9,470 nt of DNA. Source: JBBQTU01 sp038213005. GTDB taxonomy: Bacteria > Planctomycetota > Phycisphaerae > Tepidisphaerales > Tepidisphaeraceae. Both the position numbers and the translations under genes were made by a program. This document shows, one piece after another, positions 1 to 4,893 of this stretch. Positions within the stretch are counted from its first letter, which is position 1. The number at the start of each line of letters is the position of its first letter. Below the pieces are notes generated by a model, which saw only the letters and a list, made by a program, of their open reading frames with translations, was not told where the DNA came from and did not search any database. The stretch spans positions 1 to 9,470 of the forward strand of contig JBBQTU010000170.1 in NCBI GenBank assembly GCA_038213005.1, in the 5' to 3' direction.

Positions 1-702
1 GGCGAGAGGTTTGCCCTTGGCAATCGTAGCCCGACGCGGGTACTGCCAGAGGCAAGTTCCCATCTTGGGAATCTCGACAATGACGTGATGATCCGTACCG
101 GGCAGTTCGACCGGATGGACCACCGGTTCGCCACCGGCGAGCATGTGGATGACCTTGCGGGCCGCCAGGAGTTCCTCGGCGGCTTTCTGCCCCTTCATCG
201 CGAGGATCTTCCCGCGTTTGCGGACCAGGGGCAGAGCCCACTCCAACAGGAATACCAGTTCCCCCACAGCGCGAGCCGTGAGAACGTCGAAGCTTTCGCG
301 ATCGGCCGAGTGGGCAACGTCTTCAGCGCGGACCGGGCGGACCTTGACGTTGGTCAATCCGAGCTTATCGGAGGTAGTCTGCAGGAAGGCGGCCTTTTTC
401 TGCGTGGATTCGATGAGGGTGACGGAAGTCTCTGGCAGAACGATCGCCAGGACGAGTCCTGGCACGCCGCCGCCGGAGCCGATGTCGGCGAGGCGACGGG
501 TGTCTTGCGGGATCATCGGCAGGAGAGTCAGGGCATCGCCGACATGGCCCACGGCGGCCTGGTCGCGATCGACGATGCGCGTGAGATTCATCAAGCGATT
601 GGCGTCAAGAAGGAGGTCGAGGTATTGCTCAAGCTGCGCCTGCTGACCAGGCGTCAGCGTTCGGCCGCTCTTGCCCGCAAGTTGTTCCCAAAGCTGGTTC
701 AA
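1..702 (-). CDS. rsmG: 16S rRNA (guanine-527-N7)-methyltransferase RsmG (GidB), 3' end cut by the window edge
   Basis: RsmG is a cytoplasmic SAM-dependent enzyme that methylates N7 of G527 in 16S rRNA. I translated this frame by hand; it is open from position 783 to the left edge. Visible family marks, in order, are NRLMNLTRI near the N-terminus, the SAM-binding motif I ADIGSGGGVPGLVLAI, the acidic strand-2 end TLIESTQKKAAFL, RAEDVA, the FDVLTARAVG motif, and near the end YPRR followed by a basic tail. The family normally ends a few residues after that point, so little is missing. No ATG or GTG is present in frame. The only conventional candidate is TTG at 702-700, which gives a protein of about 234 residues or slightly more and places the NLT motif at a normal distance. 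No clear Shine-Dalgarno site precedes it. It lies 190 bases downstream of metW on the same strand and may be in the same transcript. Identity is firm; the start is uncertain. Confidence 0.93.
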   Translation of the reverse strand, partial: MNQLWEQLAGKSGRTLTPGQQAQLEQYLDLLLDANRLMNLTRIVDRDQAAVGHVGDALTLLPMIPQDTRRLADIGSGGGVPGLVLAIVLPETSVTLIESTQKKAAFLQTTSDKLGLTNVKVRPVRAEDVAHSADRESFDVLTARAVGELVFLLEWALPLVRKRGKILAMKGQKAAEELLAARKVIHMLAGGEPVVHPVELPGTDHHVIVEIPKMGTCLWQYPRRATIAKGKPLA

Positions 703-781
703 GCGCGAGAGTATAGACGGAATAGGGCCTTGCCGATATGGGCGACGTGGTGCCCAACAGGTGGGGCATGCCCGATGTCCG

Positions 782-857
782 CGCTACTCCGCGTTTGCTG
801 CTTCGAGTTTCCTCAGTTTCCGCGTTGTTTTGCATTTCGTGCTTCGTATTTCGTGCT
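782..857 (-). repeat. Degenerate short tandem repeats in the metW-rsmG gap
   Basis: Read on the minus strand, GCACGAAATACGAA (856-843) is followed directly by GCACGAAATGCAAA (842-829), and then by two copies of GGAAACT (821-815 and 812-806). The plus strand shows the same as ATTTCGTGCTT at 834-844 and 848-858. I see no ORF with a recognisable product here. From memory, intergenic strings built from GCACGAAAT-like units are common in planctomycete genomes; that association is recollection, not a search result. Confidence 0.6.
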
Positions 858-881
858 TGCCCGGATTTTCGGGCACGCCCA
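858..881. repeat. Palindromic repeat unit (TGCCCG...CGGGCA)
   Basis: TGCCCG at 858-863 pairs perfectly with CGGGCA at 870-875 around a 6-base loop, and CGCCCA follows. The reverse complement differs from the left inverted repeat of the element at 9154-9361 almost only in the spacer of the hairpin (AAAAT instead of TTTTT). It lies 12 bases past the metW stop codon, so it could act as a 3'-end hairpin for metX-metW, but no T-tract follows on that strand. I therefore list it as a repeat rather than a terminator. Confidence 0.6.
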
Positions 882-892
882 ACCCGGTGAGC

Positions 893-1621
893 CTATCGCT
901 CGACCATCAGCAGACATTGCTCGGCGTAGAGGGTATCACCATCCTGCATCGGGCGGACTTTGCCGGCGGCGAAGACATGCGCCTGCACGACGTTAACCTT
1001 GTGCTGCTGCACCCAATCGAGGAAATCCTGGAGGCACAGCAGGTGGATATTGGGGGTGTCATACCAGCGCCAGGGGAGTTCCTGCGTCACGGGCATCCGG
1101 CCGCGAAGCAGCAGGTCGACGCGGACTTTCCAGAATCCGAAGTTGGGGAACGAGACGATGCCGCGATGTCCAACCCGGAGCATTTCCTGCAGCAGTTCGA
1201 CCGGGTGACGAACGGTCTGCAGCGTCTCTTCGAGCACGACATAGTCAAAGCTGCCGTCGGCAAACTCGCGCAGGCCGCGGTCAACATCGATCTGCAGGAC
1301 AGGGACGCCGCGGGCGACGCATTTGAAGACGGCCGACTGGTCGAGCTCGATTCCCTGGCCACGCACCTGCCGGGCCAGGAGTTGGGCGAGCAGTTCACCA
1401 TCGCCGCAGCCGACGTCCAGAACGGTCGCGCCCGCGGGGATGAGCGACTGGATGATCGGGTCTTCCCATCGCCGCGGGGCGGGGATCTGGTGGCCGGCCG
1501 CGAGATCCTTGGAGTCAGAAAGGATCGACGCCAGTTCGGTGGCACTGATCTGCTGAAGGGCGGGATCCATCTGCTGGAGGACCTGTCGAAGCAGCTTTTC
1601 ACCGCCGGGGGTGTTCATCAT
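893..1621 (-). CDS. metW: Methionine biosynthesis protein MetW, class I SAM-dependent methyltransferase fold
   Basis: MetW is encoded next to MetX in many bacteria and is thought to support homoserine acylation; its exact biochemical role is not settled. The 242-residue product has SAM motif I VLDVGCGDGELL at about 67-78, the acidic GIELD at 90-94, and the hallmark MetW segments FDYVVLEETLQTVRHP (125-140), MLRVGHRGIVSFPNFGFW (147-164), GRMPVTQELPWRWYDTPNIH (174-193). MetW is usually about 200 residues, so the first 55 or so residues are an N-terminal extension; motif I would normally lie close to the start. The ATG at 1621 overlaps the metX stop in an ATGA arrangement, which supports that start and translational coupling. 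A second ATG follows immediately. The product is cytoplasmic, with no signal peptide. Identity is firm. Confidence 0.93.
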   Translation of the reverse strand: MMNTPGGEKLLRQVLQQMDPALQQISATELASILSDSKDLAAGHQIPAPRRWEDPIIQSLIPAGATVLDVGCGDGELLAQLLARQVRGQGIELDQSAVFKCVARGVPVLQIDVDRGLREFADGSFDYVVLEETLQTVRHPVELLQEMLRVGHRGIVSFPNFGFWKVRVDLLLRGRMPVTQELPWRWYDTPNIHLLCLQDFLDWVQQHKVNVVQAHVFAAGKVRPMQDGDTLYAEQCLLMVER

Positions 1622-2841
1622 CGCGTCCCCCCATCCAGCACGCTGGCCAGCAGGTGGCTGACAGGCTCGGTTTCGACGAGGAACGAATCATGACCATACT
1701 CGCTGTGCACGTCTGTGTAGCTCACCGGCTTGCTGGCACGGCACATCGCCACGGCGAACTGCTCGCATTCCTTGGGCGGATAGAGCCAGTCGCTGGAGAA
1801 CGACACCACCAGTACGCGGGAGCGGATGCGCCCGCAGGCGGCGACGAGATCTCCCCCTCCCCACCGCGCGGCGGCGTCGTAGTGATTCATGGCCCAAGTG
1901 ATATAGAGATAGCTGTTGGCGTCGAACCGTTCGACGAAGGATCGGCCCTGGTAATCGAGGTAACTCTCGACCTCGAACTCGCCGCCGAGGGGCGAGATGA
2001 CCTTTGTCTGGTCGCGCAGACGCCGGCCAAACTTGGCATGCATTCCCTCTTCAGAGAGGTAGGTGATATGGGCCATCATCCGCGCCACGCCCAGGCCATG
2101 GTTGGGGGGCGTATGGTCGTAGTAATCGCCGTTGCGGAAATTGGGATCGGAGATCACGGCCTGGCGCCCCACCGCGTTAAATGCGATGCCCTGGGCGCTG
2201 AGCCGGGGCGATGCGGCGAAGACCATCGACCGCCCGACCCGATCGGGGTAGGCCAGGGCCCATTCCAAGGCCTGCTGGCCGCCGAGCGATCCGCCAATAA
2301 CGGCGTGCAGTCGGTCGATGCCCAGTTTGTCCAGGAGCAACGCCTGAACGCGAACCCAGTCACCGACGGTGACGACCGGGAACGACAGGCCATAGGGCTT
2401 GCCGGTAGCGGGATTGACGCTGGCCGGGCCGGTGGTGCCGTAGCAGCTTCCCAGGCAATTGGAACAGATGACAAAGAAGCGATTGGTGTCGATCGCCTTG
2501 CCGGGGCCGATCACGGTATCCCACCAGCCGGGATGTTTGAGGCGATAACCCCGGCCGGCCTTTTCGGCGTGACGATCCCAGCCCGCGACATGGGCGTCGC
2601 CGGACAGGGCGTGGCAGATCAGCACGGCATTGTCCTTCGCGGGCGAGAGCTTGCCGTAGGTTTCAAACTCGACATCGATCGGCCCGATCGAGCCGCCCTT
2701 CTCAAGGGAGATCGGTTCATCGGCCGGGACGATGCGCAGCGTCTGCGCATCGGTCCAGCCAACCGATTGCGGCGAATCGGGCGGATCATCCACCGCCTTG
2801 CGAGCCTTGGACCTGGGTGTTGTCGATGAAGGCAAACTCAT
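1618..2841 (-). CDS. metX: Homoserine O-acyltransferase MetX (probable O-acetyltransferase)
   Basis: MetX transfers an acyl group from acetyl-CoA (in some members succinyl-CoA) to homoserine, the committed step to methionine. The 407-residue product has the alpha/beta-hydrolase layout of the family: SIGPIDVEFETYG (51-63), NAVLICHALSGDAH (71-84), the NCLGSCYGTTGPAS segment (128-141), the nucleophile elbow GGSLGGQQALEWA (183-195; Ser185), then Asp351 in SFSSDWLYPP and His384 in EYGHDSF, completing a Ser-Asp-His triad. It is slightly longer than typical MetX because of a Ser/Pro/Lys-rich stretch of about 28 residues at the N-terminus. No Shine-Dalgarno site is visible before the ATG at 2841, but no later ATG precedes the conserved core. 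The acyl donor cannot be fixed by eye, so the acetyl assignment follows the majority of the family. It is coupled to metW by a 4-base overlap. Confidence 0.95.
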   Translation of the reverse strand: MSLPSSTTPRSKARKAVDDPPDSPQSVGWTDAQTLRIVPADEPISLEKGGSIGPIDVEFETYGKLSPAKDNAVLICHALSGDAHVAGWDRHAEKAGRGYRLKHPGWWDTVIGPGKAIDTNRFFVICSNCLGSCYGTTGPASVNPATGKPYGLSFPVVTVGDWVRVQALLLDKLGIDRLHAVIGGSLGGQQALEWALAYPDRVGRSMVFAASPRLSAQGIAFNAVGRQAVISDPNFRNGDYYDHTPPNHGLGVARMMAHITYLSEEGMHAKFGRRLRDQTKVISPLGGEFEVESYLDYQGRSFVERFDANSYLYITWAMNHYDAAARWGGGDLVAACGRIRSRVLVVSFSSDWLYPPKECEQFAVAMCRASKPVSYTDVHSEYGHDSFLVETEPVSHLLASVLDGGTR

Positions 2842-2867
2842 TGGGGTAATGTTTTACCACGAAGAGG

Positions 2868-2913
2868 GCTTGTCGTCAGCTTGTCGTCAGGGCTGTCGAC
2901 AGGGCTGTCGTCC
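2868..2913. repeat. Four degenerate 11-12 bp tandem repeats upstream of metX
   Basis: The units are GCTTGTCGTCA (2868-2878), GCTTGTCGTCA (2879-2889), GGGCTGTCGACA (2890-2901) and GGGCTGTCGTCC (2902-2913). The first two are identical and the last two differ at the end. TGTCGACA (2894-2901) is a perfect 8-bp palindrome. The array lies 27 to 72 bases upstream of the metX start, in its probable leader or promoter, and just before the AT-rich promoter region of the tRNA gene. Its role is unknown; it could be slippage-derived or a cluster of binding sites. Confidence 0.7.
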
Positions 2914-2934
2914 GGGCTCTTGCAAAACACTCTT

Positions 2935-2940
2935 TATAAT
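2935..2940 (+). promoter_or_regulatory. Candidate -10 box for tRNA-Phe
   Basis: A consensus TATAAT lies 54 bases before the mature tRNA 5' end, inside the only AT-rich patch of the metX-tRNA gap. No good -35 hexamer sits at 16-18 bases upstream; TTGCAA at 2920-2925 is too close (9-base spacer). On the opposite strand the same patch gives TATAAA (2938-2933), which could serve metX, so divergent promoters may overlap here. Confidence 0.45.
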
Positions 2941-2994
2941 CTAGAATCCCCGTCCTCGACATGGCGGTCTTGGCCCCGGTCGGGGAATGCCATC

Positions 2995-3067
2995 GGGCAG
3001 GTAGCTCAGTTGGTAGAGCAATGGACTGAAAATCCATGTGTCGCCGGTTCAACTCCGGCTCTGCCCA
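2995..3067 (+). tRNA. tRNA-Phe (anticodon GAA)
   Basis: The 73 bases fold as a standard tRNA. The acceptor stem is GGGCAGG paired with TCTGCCC, with one G-T wobble at its base. The D arm is GCTC/GAGC with loop AGTTGGTA. The anticodon stem ATGGA/TCCAT encloses loop CTGAAAA, placing GAA at 34-36. The variable loop has five bases (GTGTC). The T stem GCCGG/CCGGC encloses TTCAACT. The discriminator base is A, as expected for Phe. The next bases are TTA, so the 3' CCA is not encoded and must be added by the CCA-adding enzyme. A strong terminator starts 8 bases later, so this is a single-gene unit. Confidence 0.97.
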
Positions 3068-3074
3068 TTAGGAC

Positions 3075-3120
3075 AAACCCCTCAGAAATCGCGATAATTC
3101 GCTGGTTCTGAGGGGTTTTT
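3075..3120 (+). terminator. Rho-independent terminator after tRNA-Phe
   Basis: AAACCCCTCAGAA (3075-3087) pairs perfectly over 13 bp with TTCTGAGGGGTTT (3106-3118), ending in a run of five T at 3116-3120. The 18-base loop contains its own perfect hairpin, GCGA-TAAT-TCGC (3091-3102), so the structure is nested. The opposite strand offers a shorter T run (TTTG), so it could also stop transcription coming from the convergent AraC-family gene, which ends about 135 bases away. Confidence 0.92.
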
Positions 3121-3255
3121 CGTTGCGTCATCGCTTCTCATCGGTTGCCGCCGATTCTGCCCCATCCTCTGAAATACCTCCGATTCATTCTGCCGTTCAT
3201 TGCACCTCTGCACGATCTGGTGGTAGCCGACGGCCATGCAGACGGCACCCGCTGG

Positions 3256-4032
3256 TTATTGGATGCTGCGCCGGTAGCCGGCCGGCGGAAGGCCGGTGAG
3301 TTGTCTGAACTGCCGGCTGAAATAGTACACGTCGCGGTATCCCAGTCTGCGGGCGATGGCCTTCAGCGGCAGCCCTGAGCCGGCAAGCAGGTCCTTGGCC
3401 CGGGCGATGCGGGTCTGGATCAGGTACTCATGCGGCGACAGTCCCATGGCCTGGTGGAACTGGCGCCGCAGTGTGCTCTGGGATAGACCCAGATCCTGGC
3501 ACAACCGCTCATAATCGGCAGCGCCGTCCTCAATCGCGTCATCGAGCCGACTGATGGCCGCATCCAGCCAGTCAGGCCGGGCACTGGCGTGCGAGCGGGC
3601 CTCAGCCAGGTCAAGGAGAAGCCCCTCCAGAATGTGCAGCGCCCGTGCGGCGGCCAGGCGGTCGCCGCCGGAAAACAGGGCGAGGAGTCGGTCAAATCGA
3701 GCCCCGGGTTCGGCAACACCCAGAGGCTGCTGCGGCGCGATTGGGAACAGTCCGGCATCGATCCATCGCTGCACAGGCTGGCCTCGGAAGGCAACGTACC
3801 GATGTTGCCAGGTGTGCAAGGGAGCGGCCGTGTGGAAACTGATCCGCGGGCCGGGGTACGCCGACCAAAACCACCGGCCGGATAGTGCATGCCGTCGCGA
3901 GCCCACCTGCAGCGATACCTCACCAGCAGACATGAACTGGAGGGTGTAGTAGCCGACAAAATGCTTGTCGATGTCGTGGTCGCACTCGGGGATACTCTGC
4001 CCGTGGAGGAAGACCAGATCAGCCGATGCCAT
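3256..4032 (-). CDS. AraC-family transcriptional regulator, probable regulator of the divergent sugar operon
   Basis: The 258-residue product has an AraC-type layout. The N-terminal half (about 20-85, with HFVGYYTLQFMSAGEVSLQVG and the tryptophan-rich SGRWFWSAYPGPRISFH) fits the cupin-like ligand-binding domain. The C-terminal half (about 155-258) is the double helix-turn-helix domain: HTH1 around YERLCQDLGLSQSTLRRQFHQ (174-194), the linker GLSPHEYLIQTRIARAKDLL (197-216), HTH2 around LKAIARRLGYRDVYYFSRQF (223-242), and the family signature FRQLTGLPPAGYRR at the end. Proteins of this type bind a sugar or sugar acid and activate or repress nearby genes. The ATG at 4032 is the only conventional start after an in-frame stop at 4066-4068, so the start is secure, although no Shine-Dalgarno site precedes it. 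It is divergent from the aldolase operon with 195 bases between them, the usual layout for a local regulator. The effector cannot be read from the sequence. Confidence 0.93.
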   Translation of the reverse strand: MASADLVFLHGQSIPECDHDIDKHFVGYYTLQFMSAGEVSLQVGSRRHALSGRWFWSAYPGPRISFHTAAPLHTWQHRYVAFRGQPVQRWIDAGLFPIAPQQPLGVAEPGARFDRLLALFSGGDRLAAARALHILEGLLLDLAEARSHASARPDWLDAAISRLDDAIEDGAADYERLCQDLGLSQSTLRRQFHQAMGLSPHEYLIQTRIARAKDLLAGSGLPLKAIARRLGYRDVYYFSRQFRQLTGLPPAGYRRSIQ

Positions 4033-4040
4033 ATGATCAT

Positions 4041-4069
4041 AAAGTACAAATACCTGACCGTATAGTCAA
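4041..4069 (-). promoter_or_regulatory. Candidate promoter of the AraC-family gene
   Basis: On the minus strand TTGACT (4069-4064) is followed after 17 bases by TACTTT (4046-4041). The -35 is close to consensus and the -10 is weak (3 of 6). Transcription would start at about 4034, almost at the ATG (4032), which would give a leaderless mRNA and would explain the missing Shine-Dalgarno site. Confidence 0.35.
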
Positions 4070-4097
4070 TTGGGTGCCACTTTCATGCCAATATACT
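4070..4097 (+). promoter_or_regulatory. Candidate promoter of the sugar operon
   Basis: TTGGGT (4070-4075) and TATACT (4092-4097) are spaced by 16 bases; the -10 matches 5 of 6 consensus positions and the -35 is poor, as expected for an activator-dependent promoter. This would give a leader of about 125 bases. Two other -10-like TATGAT hexamers exist at 4109-4114 and 4169-4174, both inside the 8-base repeat GGTATGAT, so the true start could be further downstream. Confidence 0.35.
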
Positions 4098-4113
4098 GCA
4101 TCTGTTGGTATGA
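4083..4113. promoter_or_regulatory. Candidate operator: inverted repeat in the divergent regulator-operon region
   Basis: TCATGCCAA (4083-4091) and TTGGTATGA (4105-4113) are inverted copies matching at 8 of 9 positions, with centres 22 bases apart, about two helical turns. The repeat overlaps the candidate -10 and start region of the operon promoter. Its position between the AraC-family gene and the aldolase gene makes it a reasonable binding site for a dimeric regulator. Part of it (GGTATGAT) recurs as a direct repeat at 4167-4174. Confidence 0.4.
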
Positions 4114-4179
4114 TCGTGATATGCATCAATGACTGAGCTGTATTCGGGCAACGCCGGTGCGGGCTCGGTATGATGGACT

Positions 4180-4191
4180 ACATCGCGATGT
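4180..4191. promoter_or_regulatory. Perfect 12-bp palindrome in the operon leader
   Basis: ACATCGCGATGT reads the same on both strands. It is flanked by ACTA on the left and TAGT on the right (4177-4180, 4193-4196), which are also inverted copies of one another but offset by two bases. It lies 36 bases before the aldolase start and downstream of the candidate promoter. The shape resembles a GntR- or LacI-type operator more than an AraC site; this is inference from symmetry alone. Confidence 0.35.
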
Positions 4192-4216
4192 TTAGTATCC
4201 GGGTTATCAACGCAGC

Positions 4217-4221
4217 AGGAG
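4217..4221 (+). promoter_or_regulatory. Shine-Dalgarno site of the aldolase gene
   Basis: AGGAG ends six bases before the ATG at 4228. It is one of only a few clear ribosome-binding sites in the window and fixes the aldolase start. Confidence 0.75.
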
Positions 4222-4227
4222 CCAACT

Positions 4228-4878
4228 ATGAAAGCCGATCGCAGCGAACTCGTACAGAAGATGATGCAGAGCGGGATCGTGGCCGTCATTCGCGCCAGTT
4301 CGCCAGAGGATCTGGTACAGGTGTGCAGGAGTCTGCGCGACGGCGGCGTGATGGTGTCGGAGATCACCATGACCACCCCCGGCGCACTGCAGACCATCGA
4401 GCAGGCCAGCCGCGATCTGGGGGATGATGCCGTGATCGGCGTAGGATCGGTGCTGGACGCCGAGACGGCTCGCATGGCGATCCTGGCGGGGGCGAGATTC
4501 GTGGTCAGCCCGATCCTCAATCTCCAGGTCATCGAGATGGCCCACCGCTATGGCTGCCCGGTGATCCCCGGCGGACTGACCCCCACCGAGATCCTCACCG
4601 CGTGGCAGGCCGGGGCGGATGTGGTGAAAGTGTTCCCCGCCAACCACTTCGGCCCGAGCTACTTCAAGGACCTGCTGGCGCCGATGCCGCAGCTTCGGCT
4701 GACGCCAACCGGCGGCGTGACGTTGGAAACGGCGGGCGACTGGATCAAGGCCGGAGCGGCGTGCCTGGGCGTCGGCTCGTCGCTGGTGAAGGCCGACCTG
4801 ATCAAGAACCGCGACTGGTCGGCCCTGTCGCAATTGGCCAATCAATATGTAGAGGCCGTTCGCAAGGCTCGCGTCTGA
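4228..4878 (+). CDS. eda: Bifunctional 4-hydroxy-2-oxoglutarate / 2-dehydro-3-deoxy-phosphogluconate (KDPG) aldolase
   Basis: A class I (Schiff-base) aldolase that splits KDPG, or a closely related 2-keto-3-deoxy sugar acid, into pyruvate and an aldehyde such as glyceraldehyde 3-phosphate. It is the last step of hexuronate breakdown and of the Entner-Doudoroff route. The 216-residue length is normal. Family marks are GIVAVIRA (16-23, with Arg22), the catalytic Glu45 in VSEITMTTPGA, GVGSVLDAETA (71-81), AGARFVVSP (87-95), the Schiff-base Lys134 in GADVVKVFPA, and TPTGGV (159-164) in the phosphate-binding region. All the expected catalytic residues are present. It is the first gene of the operon, with AGGAG six bases before the ATG. 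KDPG cannot be told from the galactonate isomer (KDPGal) by eye. The neighbouring GH88-like gene favours a uronate source for the substrate. Confidence 0.93.
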   Translation: MKADRSELVQKMMQSGIVAVIRASSPEDLVQVCRSLRDGGVMVSEITMTTPGALQTIEQASRDLGDDAVIGVGSVLDAETARMAILAGARFVVSPILNLQVIEMAHRYGCPVIPGGLTPTEILTAWQAGADVVKVFPANHFGPSYFKDLLAPMPQLRLTPTGGVTLETAGDWIKAGAACLGVGSSLVKADLIKNRDWSALSQLANQYVEAVRKARV

Positions 4879-4893
4879 GCCGTGGAATCGACC

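Noticed and set aside
85..996. Plus-strand open frames over rsmG and metW
   Set aside because: The minus strand encodes clear RsmG and MetW proteins here; the plus-strand translations show no family motif.
1654..2829. 391-codon open frame on the plus strand opposite metX
   Set aside because: It mirrors the metX gene, which has a full catalytic triad. The plus-strand product has no recognisable motif, and long antisense open frames are common in GC-rich genes.
2842..2934. SAM-type riboswitch in the metX leader
   Set aside because: The leader is short and occupied by tandem repeats. I could not find a multi-stem junction or any SAM riboswitch core.
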